This document shows positions 50,162-57,156 of a stretch of 64,000 nt of DNA, piece by piece. Where the stretch lies: positions 620,001 to 684,000 of the forward strand of contig NZ_CP041614.1 in NCBI RefSeq assembly GCF_007197555.1, in the 5' to 3' direction. A program made the translations under genes and the position numbers. The notes under the pieces were generated by a model. The model worked only from the letters and a program-made list of their open reading frames with translations, ran no database searches and was not told the DNA's origin. How positions within the stretch are numbered: position 1 is the first letter of the stretch; every line of letters begins with the position of its first letter. Origin of the DNA: Shewanella psychropiezotolerans. Its GTDB lineage: Bacteria > Pseudomonadota > Gammaproteobacteria > Enterobacterales > Shewanellaceae.

Positions 50162-50956
50162 CTAAATGATCTGTCCTTTGCGGAGCCGCATGCAGGGTCT
50201 TGTGTGAGGCTGGACACCTCCAGCTACCTGATTATTTTTTATTAAAAAATCAACTAAATCACCCAGTTGAGGTTGTGATTTAGGCTGTTCCCCTAGAAAA
50301 TCAGCTAAGCCGCGAATGCCTGAAGTTGCAGGATTATTTTGAGTTGATGCCAATGTTACGTTAGATTTTAATTGCTTTATTTCAGTTTCTAATCGATACA
50401 CTTCATTTTTTAGATCTGAATTACTAGAGCTAAGCGTTTTGACTCCAGCTCTATAGATCCTAATCAGAGAGTCATCTAATTTTTCAGCCAAATCATAAGG
50501 TTCTTTGTAGAAAGCAGGGTTGTGTCTTTGAGTTATAATTTTCTTAAACTTTTTGAAAAATATACGTTTTTTATTATATAAAACCTCAGATCTATCATCG
50601 TGACTATTGGGATCCGTAGAATCAAAACTCTTGAAGTAAGCTATGATTGGCTTTCCCATTTTTCGAGCATAGGTGTATTCCCACCAAGTAATACTCTGCG
50701 TTTCACTACCAGTCATACTTTTCATAATGGAACCAAATCGGTCACCTATTAGCAATATTACAAAGTCACTCTCTTTAATTCCATTGAGTATTTCACTTCG
50801 AGAAGACTGTGTTGATGCTGGTCTAATATCAAGTGCATTTACGTTCAAACCTCTATCTTTTAATGTATTTGCAATCTGAGCTCTGTCCTTATATAAATCA
50901 ATAAAGGTCGAGCTAATAAAAGCTGAAGGATGTGAGGTATGTATATTTATCTTCAT
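50162..50956 (-). CDS. DUF4062-domain protein, reverse-oriented cassette gene
   Basis: Protein of 264 residues. The N-terminal DUF4062 domain (about 10-110) contains AFISSTFIDLYKDRAQI and a Rossmann/TIR-like layout with VILLIGDRFGS and ITWWEYTYARKMGKPIIAYF. A coiled coil (about 180-205) and a variable tail follow. DUF4062 is found at the N-terminus of many signalling and defence NTPases. Here it stands alone without an NTPase. It begins a run of four leftward genes. Confidence 0.7.
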   Translation of the reverse strand: MKINIHTSHPSAFISSTFIDLYKDRAQIANTLKDRGLNVNALDIRPASTQSSRSEILNGIKESDFVILLIGDRFGSIMKSMTGSETQSITWWEYTYARKMGKPIIAYFKSFDSTDPNSHDDRSEVLYNKKRIFFKKFKKIITQRHNPAFYKEPYDLAEKLDDSLIRIYRAGVKTLSSSNSDLKNEVYRLETEIKQLKSNVTLASTQNNPATSGIRGLADFLGEQPKSQPQLGDLVDFLIKNNQVAGGVQPHTRPCMRLRKGQII

Positions 50957-50994
50957 TGATTAGACACTCCATAAGTGCTTATATAAAATATAAT

Positions 50995-51073
50995 GCTGAA
51001 CCATACGCTGGCGATTTTCTCAGCAAATGGCATGAAAGCCTTGCCGAATCTAAATTCAGGGGCCTTGTTACGT
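50995..51073 (-). other. Possible attC in reverse orientation
   Basis: On the minus strand ACGTAACAAGGCC begins at the stop of the 51068-51640 gene and ends GTTCAGC 79 bp later. Pairing between GATTCGGCAAGG and its partner is only partial. Weak candidate. Confidence 0.35.
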
Positions 51074-51640
51074 GTGTTGTCTGATATTTTCTACTAGGGT
51101 GTCATCTCCAGCCTGATGAAGCCATAGGCACCAAAACTTAGTAAAACCTTTCTGGTTGCTGTAAACGACCCACTCTCCAGTTTTATTAGGCTTAGAAGTA
51201 GATTCGATTAACGAGTTGTACATATTTTCAAAAGTAACTGGCTGTTTTCCTAGATTGGTATTTCGAGCATAATTAAGCCAGTTTTCTACGATAAATGATG
51301 ATTCGCTAAAATGAGCATGTTGGATATCAAAGCCGATTTTTTTTGAAATGTGTCTCAACTTTCTTTCGGTTTTGTCTCCTGAGGCTATCGACTCCAATGT
51401 GTTCATTAATGCACTAAGAGGAACAGATATTGGGCTGCCTTCGATTAGCACATATCCTTGATGAATTAGCTGAGAAACCTGAACTTTGATCAAATCGCAA
51501 AACACAGCTTCCAGGCAATAGTAAGCCAGTAATTCATCGACTTGAACAGCATAATCTATATATTCCCACTTCAGCTCTAGTTGTTTATCTCGACGCGGAG
51601 ATATGTTTACGGACTGAATAATTTTTTCGACTTTATTCAA
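51068..51640 (-). CDS. Hypothetical protein, reverse-oriented cassette gene
   Basis: Soluble protein of 190 residues, no membrane segment or signal peptide and no motif I recognise. The aromatic-rich C-terminus (FTKFWCLWLHQAGDD) may form a folded domain. GGAGG lies 5-8 bases before the start on the minus strand, so it is probably expressed. Confidence 0.6.
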   Translation of the reverse strand: MNKVEKIIQSVNISPRRDKQLELKWEYIDYAVQVDELLAYYCLEAVFCDLIKVQVSQLIHQGYVLIEGSPISVPLSALMNTLESIASGDKTERKLRHISKKIGFDIQHAHFSESSFIVENWLNYARNTNLGKQPVTFENMYNSLIESTSKPNKTGEWVVYSNQKGFTKFWCLWLHQAGDDTLVENIRQHT

Positions 51641-51780
51641 ATAACCTCCAAATTAATAACCGACAGTTTTAGTTCAGTTTAAGTGCCTTGTTATAAACGT
51701 AACCACTTTTTACATGAATGATCTTAGCTTCACTTGCTGAGGCCCGAAACAGAGCCAACTGTTTTTTGTTCCGTTAAAGC

Positions 51781-52404
51781 TTAATTTCCAAATATCTTAC
51801 TTTGATCGACTTTTGAACTAAACGGCATTTTAAATTTGATCCAGGTACCTAGTATATTTGTAGCTCCTTCGAAAGCACATGAATCATCTCGAACGTATTT
51901 TTGAGATGTAGTCACATACAGTTCATCTTGGTAAAGTGATATATAACAAAGGGTAACAGGTAGTGACTCAATAATAAAAGCGATAGCTTTATAAGATTCG
52001 GAATCAGTGTTTTTAGGATACAGCGTTGCAATCGCTAGCTGATCACCTGCTTTGATTATCATTCGAGCTGATAGTTCAGTAGTAAGCAAAGAGACCTCTT
52101 TGCCTTTAAGATTATTATGTTTGAGAAAGTCTGTAATGAGTGGCCTAACTGAAACTACTTTTTCCCCTGCTGCTTCAAATCCAGTAACAATTGCAGGTCC
52201 ATTTCCTGCATTTTCAAAATAAAGCATGATTCCGCCGTCTTCTAAAATAGCCACACCGGATTGAATTAACGGAAGAGAGCTGATTCTATTGTGATAGTTA
52301 GTTGAAAAAACTTGATATGAAGTAAGTATTACTGCGCAGACTGCAATAATTATAGTAGCAATGTTTAACATGTTCTCTTTGAAAAAATTTTCCATAACAC
52401 CCAA
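51781..52404 (-). CDS. Membrane-anchored hypothetical protein, reverse-oriented cassette gene
   Basis: Protein of 207 residues with one N-terminal membrane helix (about 13-31) and a beta-rich extracytoplasmic or cytoplasmic domain containing MLYFENAGNGPAIVTGFE. That motif resembles single-pass proteins of unknown function found in accessory DNA. It may start at Met4. No catalytic motif visible. Confidence 0.6.
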   Translation of the reverse strand: MGVMENFFKENMLNIATIIIAVCAVILTSYQVFSTNYHNRISSLPLIQSGVAILEDGGIMLYFENAGNGPAIVTGFEAAGEKVVSVRPLITDFLKHNNLKGKEVSLLTTELSARMIIKAGDQLAIATLYPKNTDSESYKAIAFIIESLPVTLCYISLYQDELYVTTSQKYVRDDSCAFEGATNILGTWIKFKMPFSSKVDQSKIFGN

Positions 52405-52416
52405 ATATAGTGATTA

Positions 52417-52501
52417 AGCTAACGCAGGTATCGCCGGACGGTTTAAGGTTACTGAAGTAAAATCGGCTTTAAATCGTTCCGCGTGATTACCCTTGTTAAC
52501 T
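52417..52501 (-). other. attC-like recombination site in reverse orientation
   Basis: On the minus strand AGTTAACAAGGGTAATCACG begins at the stop of the 52496-52936 gene and the site ends TGCGTTAGCTT. Arms GGTAATCACGCGGAACG / CGTCCGGCGATACC pair with bulges. It shows that the leftward genes are also cassettes, inserted or inverted as a block. Confidence 0.65.
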
Positions 52502-52936
52502 ACTTTTAAATATGATTGCCAACGCCGCTACAACTAGTGATGCTATAGCTGTAACCCATGGCCCGACCACAGCAATTTTATTACGCCGCTCATCTGCAGC
52601 TTTAGATATAACTAAATCTAGGAGCTTAGTAAGGTGCTCCGTTTCAAGTGGTGGCTTTCGAGAATCTTCATCTTCATCATCTGTTTCATTTAGCCATTGT
52701 TTCGCGTGCCGAATTTGTAAACTGTAAAAATAATCATCTGTCCTTTTGCTTTTTTTCTTGGATTTCCTGAATAGGCCTTTGAAACTACTAAGGACTACTT
52801 CAATTTCACTTTTGTTTATTGACAGTGCTTTCTCTAGATTCGTTGGTGTCCGAGCAGACCAATTGGTCATAGCTAAATGTGTAACCAAAGCGATCAATGA
52901 CTCTTGGTGATCTGAATATTTGGGATTCTGGCTCAT
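52496..52936 (-). CDS. Tail-anchored hypothetical protein, reverse-oriented cassette gene
   Basis: Protein of 146 residues from ATG 52936. The longer frame to 52972 is possible. Charged N-terminal domain with a basic patch (FRKSKKKSKRTDD), acidic stretch (ETDDEDEDSRK) and one C-terminal membrane helix (VTAIASLVVAALAIIF), so it is probably tail-anchored. Function unknown. Confidence 0.6.
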   Translation of the reverse strand: MSQNPKYSDHQESLIALVTHLAMTNWSARTPTNLEKALSINKSEIEVVLSSFKGLFRKSKKKSKRTDDYFYSLQIRHAKQWLNETDDEDEDSRKPPLETEHLTKLLDLVISKAADERRNKIAVVGPWVTAIASLVVAALAIIFKSS

Positions 52937-53091
52937 ACTATCCTTAGCCGTTAGCATTTTAATAATGAGCAACTCACTTTAGCCAGAGCTACTTGAAAAA
53001 TCGTGTACATACGAAAACTTGATTTAATAGTAAAAGGTTAATGTACTAAAAAACCTTCTACTGAACTAATTACATTTCTTGTATTTATTCG

Positions 53092-54096
53092 TTAAACGCT
53101 TTGTAAAATCGATACCACTTTTCCGTGGATCTTGGTGATGTCCGTGTTAAATGGGTATTGGTCTTGACCATCGATGAGGTATGTATTTCCATCTGGCAAC
53201 TGGCGCAGTTCGCCTATCTGATAGTTGTCGTTGATGGCAAATAAGTACTGGCCTTTAGTGACCGTTTTGATATCGGTATTGATAAAGTAAGTCGATGATT
53301 CAGCTTTAACAATAAAGTCAGTATTAATGGTTAGGCCACAGTCTTTTAAAAAGTCGTGACTTACTCTGTAGTCGCCAATATGCGTTTTCTTACCGTGAGC
53401 AATCGAAAATTTCTTAAGCTTATATATATCAGCTGTTGCAGTGGGGTTTTGCACATATTCAGCGGTCGATTCACTTAATTTATTAGGTTTACGGCTTGGG
53501 TATTCATGCTTGCCAAAGCACAAAAACAGCATAGGTACGCCTGTAGCTAAATGCACTCGGGCGAGGAGTTCAAACGGGGTGACATTACGAGTCTGCCAAC
53601 TTGCAATAGAGCCTTCAGAAACTGATGTTAGCTCTCTAAATTCCACTCTACTCTTCAATCTAAATAAAGTAACCAAACGGTCAATTATTATTTTACCACC
53701 ATCGTAGTTTGCTGGCTGAGTAATACTAAACCTGAAGCTTTTTAGATTTTGGTTAATGGTGGCGAAATCAGGGATTTGATCTGGTGGTGAGCAGAATTTA
53801 AGAACATTTTGCTTTTCTTCATTATTCCCAAAAAGCAAAAAATCTAAATCTACACCGGTTGCTAAGTGTATACGGATCAATAACTCAAATGGAGTTGTGT
53901 TGCGGGTTTGCCAGGTGGCTATAGAGCCAGTTGAAACGCCTATTAGAGATGAAAGTTCAACACGGTTTCTGAGGTTAAAAAGTCGTAGCAAGCGCTCCAT
54001 AACCATTTTGCCGCCATCACAAATCAATACTTTATTCATCAAAAGTTCTGTTTCTTCGTCAATAAGTTTGACAATTCTGTTTTTGTGATCAATCAT
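53092..54096 (-). CDS. CI-type phage repressor with tandem duplicated DNA-binding domain
   Basis: Protein of 334 residues. Two copies of the phage CI helix-turn-helix domain (about 27-90 and 132-195) share GSIA-WQTRN-TPFELL-R-HLATGV. A C-terminal CI-like domain follows (about 225-330, VKAESSTYFINTD and DITKIHGKVVSI). Related repressors usually have one HTH, so the tandem pair is odd. It is divergent from cox, with a shared 73-bp control region. Starts at Met1 or Met20 are both possible, and no strong ribosome site is visible. Confidence 0.8.
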   Translation of the reverse strand: MIDHKNRIVKLIDEETELLMNKVLICDGGKMVMERLLRLFNLRNRVELSSLIGVSTGSIATWQTRNTTPFELLIRIHLATGVDLDFLLFGNNEEKQNVLKFCSPPDQIPDFATINQNLKSFRFSITQPANYDGGKIIIDRLVTLFRLKSRVEFRELTSVSEGSIASWQTRNVTPFELLARVHLATGVPMLFLCFGKHEYPSRKPNKLSESTAEYVQNPTATADIYKLKKFSIAHGKKTHIGDYRVSHDFLKDCGLTINTDFIVKAESSTYFINTDIKTVTKGQYLFAINDNYQIGELRQLPDGNTYLIDGQDQYPFNTDITKIHGKVVSILQSV

Positions 54097-54117
54097 TTGT
54101 TTACCAAAAAATTAAGC

Positions 54118-54149
54118 GCCCGTGAGTCCACCAAGATTCAACACGGGCT
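54118..54149. promoter_or_regulatory. Possible operator between cI and cox
   Basis: GCCCGTG ... CACGGGC, perfect 7-bp inverted arms about 16 bp apart in the divergent region, a plausible binding site for CI or Cox. Inference from position only. Confidence 0.45.
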
Positions 54150-54169
54150 AACGAAGAAAAGGTATCACA

Positions 54170-54400
54170 ATGGTAAATATTACTCTACAGGTTACAACAC
54201 CTTATCTCACCTATGCGGAATATGCCCGCGCATCAGGCCTGCCCTATAACACCGTCAAGAAGATGGTGTATGAAGGTCGTCTCCCCACTCGTCCTAAGAA
54301 AGACCCTCGCGATAAGCCTCTTATCAATGTTCAAGCCCTAGTGATTGAAGCGGCAGAACTTGAATTAGTCAGGCAGCAAGCCCTTATCGAAGCCGCCTAA
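54170..54400 (+). CDS. Cox-like regulator/excisionase
   Basis: Protein of 76 residues with a winged-HTH pattern (TYAEYARASGLPYNTVKKMVYEGRLPTRPK) typical of P2 Cox and related excisionase-regulators. Divergent from the repressor, first gene of the early operon. GAAAAGG precedes the start. Confidence 0.8.
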   Translation: MVNITLQVTTPYLTYAEYARASGLPYNTVKKMVYEGRLPTRPKKDPRDKPLINVQALVIEAAELELVRQQALIEAA

Positions 54401-54458
54401 CTCGCAAGTTAATTGCTCATTTTATAAGTCTAGAGTAGCAAAATGGAGTTTTGCATCT

Positions 54459-54890
54459 ATGTATACGACTAACCCTAGTACACAAACGAATGGAAATAGT
54501 TGTCATTTGAATGGTGCGTTTCGCCAGTTTGCTGCAGATGAGAATTTAAAAACTGTGGCGGCGGAGGCGGAGATCTCAAGCCCGCAGATATTGCGCAATA
54601 AGTTGTGCTTAGACCAACCTCATAAGTTATCGCTGATGGAGTTGGTTGCTATTACTCGTGCCAGTGGTAATCGCAGCATTATCGATGGCGTGTTACTGGA
54701 CCTAGATTGTGCAGCCTCTGTTTCGTTAGCTGAATTCGGTTCAGCCCATGATATGGAGCTAACCGACAGGGCGTTAGATATCACAGCCAACGCGGCTCAA
54801 CTTGGGGCACTGGCTCTAGATGTAAAAGTAACCAAGCGTGTTACTGAACCATGCGTCACGAAGCCGTTAAACGTGCAACGTATGTCATGA
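54459..54890 (+). CDS. CII-like phage regulator (CP76 family)
   Basis: Protein of 143 residues with N-terminal motifs FRQFAADENLKTVAAEAEIS and LRNKLC-DQPHKLSLMEL, the pattern of P2-type CII regulatory proteins. GGAG lies about 11 bases before the start. Its stop overlaps a possible short ORF by ATGA. Confidence 0.78.
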   Translation: MYTTNPSTQTNGNSCHLNGAFRQFAADENLKTVAAEAEISSPQILRNKLCLDQPHKLSLMELVAITRASGNRSIIDGVLLDLDCAASVSLAEFGSAHDMELTDRALDITANAAQLGALALDVKVTKRVTEPCVTKPLNVQRMS

Positions 54891-55030
54891 CAGAGCTTGC
54901 CATTTTTGTACATGACGTTGAACAAAAGTTTCAAGCCATCCCCAGGCTAGCCGTTGCCAGGGCTGATGTAAGGAAAGAACATGAATACCTCATTTGCGTT
55001 ATTTGCTCGATTCGAGTCACCGACTGTTGA
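54887..55030 (+). CDS. Short phage ORF overlapping CII and PrtN genes
   Basis: Frame of 47 codons from ATG 54887 (overlaps the preceding stop as ATGA), ending in the first 50 bases of the next gene. Sequence starts MTELAIFVHDVEQKFQAIPR. It may be a translated coupling gene or chance. No family recognised. Confidence 0.35.
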   Translation: MTELAIFVHDVEQKFQAIPRLAVARADVRKEHEYLICVICSIRVTDC

Positions 55031-55244
55031 ACTGAAAGATATCTGCCAAGAGTTCTTCGGCTATACACCGAAAACTGCAGAGCAAAAAGCCAAGGCGAAA
55101 GACTTACCTGTACCCACTTTCAAGCTACGTAATTCAGAGCGTTCGCCGTCATTGGTCAAGGTTTCCGATTTAGCGGCTCACGTTGATAAGTGCTATCGGG
55201 AATCAAAAGTTGATTGGGATGTGATTCAGCAGGCCAAGCAATAA
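54981..55244 (+). CDS. Pyocin activator PrtN-like protein
   Basis: Protein of 87 residues with PrtN-like motifs (VELKDICQEFFGYTPKTAEQKA, LPVPTFKLRNS). In Pseudomonas PrtN activates pyocin genes. Homologues are common in P2-like early regions. AAGGAAAGAAC precedes the start. Probable transcription activator of this element. Confidence 0.78.
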   Translation: MNTSFALFARFESPTVELKDICQEFFGYTPKTAEQKAKAKDLPVPTFKLRNSERSPSLVKVSDLAAHVDKCYRESKVDWDVIQQAKQ

Positions 55245-55343
55245 ATCAAAGGCAGTAAACAAAGAGTCTAGTGGCATGAGGCACAACAAAAAGTGCAGAT
55301 GTCAGTTAAGTGCGTGAACTATTTTTAGGTACTTTTAGGGAAT

Positions 55344-55763
55344 ATGTTTATGAAATCGTTACAGCAACCAGCGCCAGAAAGTGCGCTAAAAATAGAAACT
55401 GACTTAAAAACGGATAAGCCTGCCGCAAGTGATGTCGTCAGGATTAAACATGGTCTTGACTCTTTGCGTGAGCTATTAGATCGCAGCTGCGTGGCAAGTC
55501 GCTACGGTAAATTATCAGATCAACAAAAAGCCATGATCCTCTACGGCGCCAAACTCAAACCCAGGACCTATATCCATACCCCACTCGACAGCATGACGGT
55601 TGATGAGCGTGAACAAATACGCCAATCGATTATCGCGTTATGTGATATCAGCAATATCTTCGGGAGAATCATGCTTACCCGAGACCGTTTCGATCACAGA
55701 CCAAAAGTTGCAAGGCAATCCAAACCTAAGCAGTTAATTCAAGAAGCAAAAGACAGGCATTAA
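55344..55763 (+). CDS. Phage early-region hypothetical protein
   Basis: Protein of 139 residues, soluble, basic at the C-terminus. No motif I can name. It lies in the early operon between prtN and the replication genes. Start codon may be Met1 or Met3. Confidence 0.65.
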   Translation: MFMKSLQQPAPESALKIETDLKTDKPAASDVVRIKHGLDSLRELLDRSCVASRYGKLSDQQKAMILYGAKLKPRTYIHTPLDSMTVDEREQIRQSIIALCDISNIFGRIMLTRDRFDHRPKVARQSKPKQLIQEAKDRH

Positions 55764-55834
55764 AAAGCCACTTCCGTTCGCAGCGGATGTGGCCGTGTCG
55801 GCTCATTTCAATTAAACATTGAGGAATAACAGAT

Positions 55835-56067
55835 ATGGAAACGACAAAGAAGAGTGTAACAAGTGATCACGCTATTCGCAATGAAGCGAATAGGGTTATC
55901 AACGCGTTAAATCATGCTAACTACCCAATCGACCCATAGTGGCCGAATCAGTTATCGAGTCATTGCAGACTATTGCCGAAGTGCTTGAGCTACCAGTCGC
56001 TAAAACCCTCCACATTCGATTGATTGCAATTCGCAATAACATTCACGTTAACCAAGTGGTGGCTTAG
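55835..56067 (+). CDS. Small phage early protein (frameshifted as read)
   Basis: An ORF starting METTKKSVTSDHAIRNEANR stops after 34 codons at GACCCATAG. With one more C (C3 to C4 at 55933-55935) it reads on without stops for 77 residues and ends one base before the next gene. TGAGGAATAAC lies upstream of the start. Too short to be listed as an open frame without the correction. No family known. Confidence 0.55.
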
Positions 56068-56352
56068 ATGGGTAATGCATCCCAAGTAATTGAAACCTTT
56101 CCTAAGTTTGATTTGAGCAACCCAGTGCATTTAGACATGCGTAAGGAGATGACTGATCTTCACTGGAATCATACGTCTGCTTTACAGCGTGGAGTGCTCA
56201 CTACTGCTATTCGCTATCGCGGCAGGGCAGAGGGTCTAGAGAGGGTCTCCCGTTTGGTTTTAAAGGATAATGAATTGAGCTGGCTTTGCTTTTGTCTGGT
56301 GTGCTCATTTGAAACCATGGAAGAGTTATATCAAGTGAGGGCTGCAGCATGA
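56068..56352 (+). CDS. Phage early-region hypothetical protein
   Basis: Protein of 94 residues, immediately after the previous stop (TAGATG) and overlapping the next gene by 4 bases. Contains RGVLTTAIRYRGRAEGLERV. No family recognised. Tight overlap supports it being real. Confidence 0.7.
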   Translation: MGNASQVIETFPKFDLSNPVHLDMRKEMTDLHWNHTSALQRGVLTTAIRYRGRAEGLERVSRLVLKDNELSWLCFCLVCSFETMEELYQVRAAA

Positions 56353-56561
56353 GCCATCTAACCGACTCTATCAATTCGCAGAACTTCAATATCCGCACTG
56401 CATTTTTGAACGCTACTCCGAGAGCACCTAAGAAGGTGACCGCAGAGGATAGACGCGCTGCAGTTTGTCGCCGTCAGATAGAAGACATTCAAGCTGCCCG
56501 TGCTTTAGGGATCTCAGTACAAGAACTTTTAGCAAGTGAAATTGGTGGGGGTGTTCAATGA
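56349..56561 (+). CDS. Small phage protein
   Basis: Protein of 70 residues, charged, with RRAAVCRRQIEDIQAARALG. It overlaps both neighbours by 4 bases (ATGA), typical of phage operons. Function unknown. Confidence 0.7.
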   Translation: MSHLTDSINSQNFNIRTAFLNATPRAPKKVTAEDRRAAVCRRQIEDIQAARALGISVQELLASEIGGGVQ

Positions 56562-56914
56562 GTAATCTGTTTTGCATTAACTGTCATACATATACAGAGC
56601 ATAGCTATATCGGCACAAATTACAACACAGAGCAAACTCTGCATAAATGCCAGGTTTGTGATGAACTCGTAGAAATTGATAGCGACGATGGCATCAGTGT
56701 CGCTATCAAGATTAAAACCCGTTCAGGTGAACGTTTTTTTAGTGGATGGGGAAAAGGTGGCCGTGTGCAAACTGCCTGGTCATTGGCTGGGGCTAAGTTG
56801 TTCTTGGTTTGCATAAGAGAAGACCTTGATTTAGTGATCAGTAAGCTAAAAGCCAAAAATAAGAAGTTCAGCCTAGTAAAAGTTGGCGAGCAAGAAAGCG
56901 GGGTGAATCAGTGA
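56558..56914 (+). CDS. Zinc-ribbon phage protein
   Basis: Protein of 118 residues with an N-terminal zinc ribbon: CINC at residues 6-9 and CQVC at about 32-35. The C-terminal region is basic (KSNK/RSGERFFSGWGKGGR-like). Probably nucleic-acid binding. Exact role unknown. Overlaps the next gene by 4 bases. Confidence 0.7.
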   Translation: MSNLFCINCHTYTEHSYIGTNYNTEQTLHKCQVCDELVEIDSDDGISVAIKIKTRSGERFFSGWGKGGRVQTAWSLAGAKLFLVCIREDLDLVISKLKAKNKKFSLVKVGEQESGVNQ

Positions 56915-57156
56915 AATCAGCCACTTTTCAGCACCTACTTAACCACTATAGAAGTTATAAGAAACCTTTGGGGTTAGCAATTGAGTGTCATCAAATTTGT
57001 CCTGATCAAGGTTATGCCGTTGGTGTTGCCAAAAATAATGGGGCCATGGAATGCTTGTATTGGCAGGCGATGGGTAATGGTCTGGTTAATCTAGCCAAAG
57101 GGATCCGCCGAACACTAACTAAGGCCAAAGCTGTACATGGTATTGAGGGATTGTAA
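56911..57156 (+). CDS. Phage hypothetical protein before gpA
   Basis: Protein of 81 residues. GTG start within GTGAAATCAGCC overlapping the preceding stop. No known motif. Stop overlaps the gpA start (TAATG). Confidence 0.65.
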   Translation: MKSATFQHLLNHYRSYKKPLGLAIECHQICPDQGYAVGVAKNNGAMECLYWQAMGNGLVNLAKGIRRTLTKAKAVHGIEGL

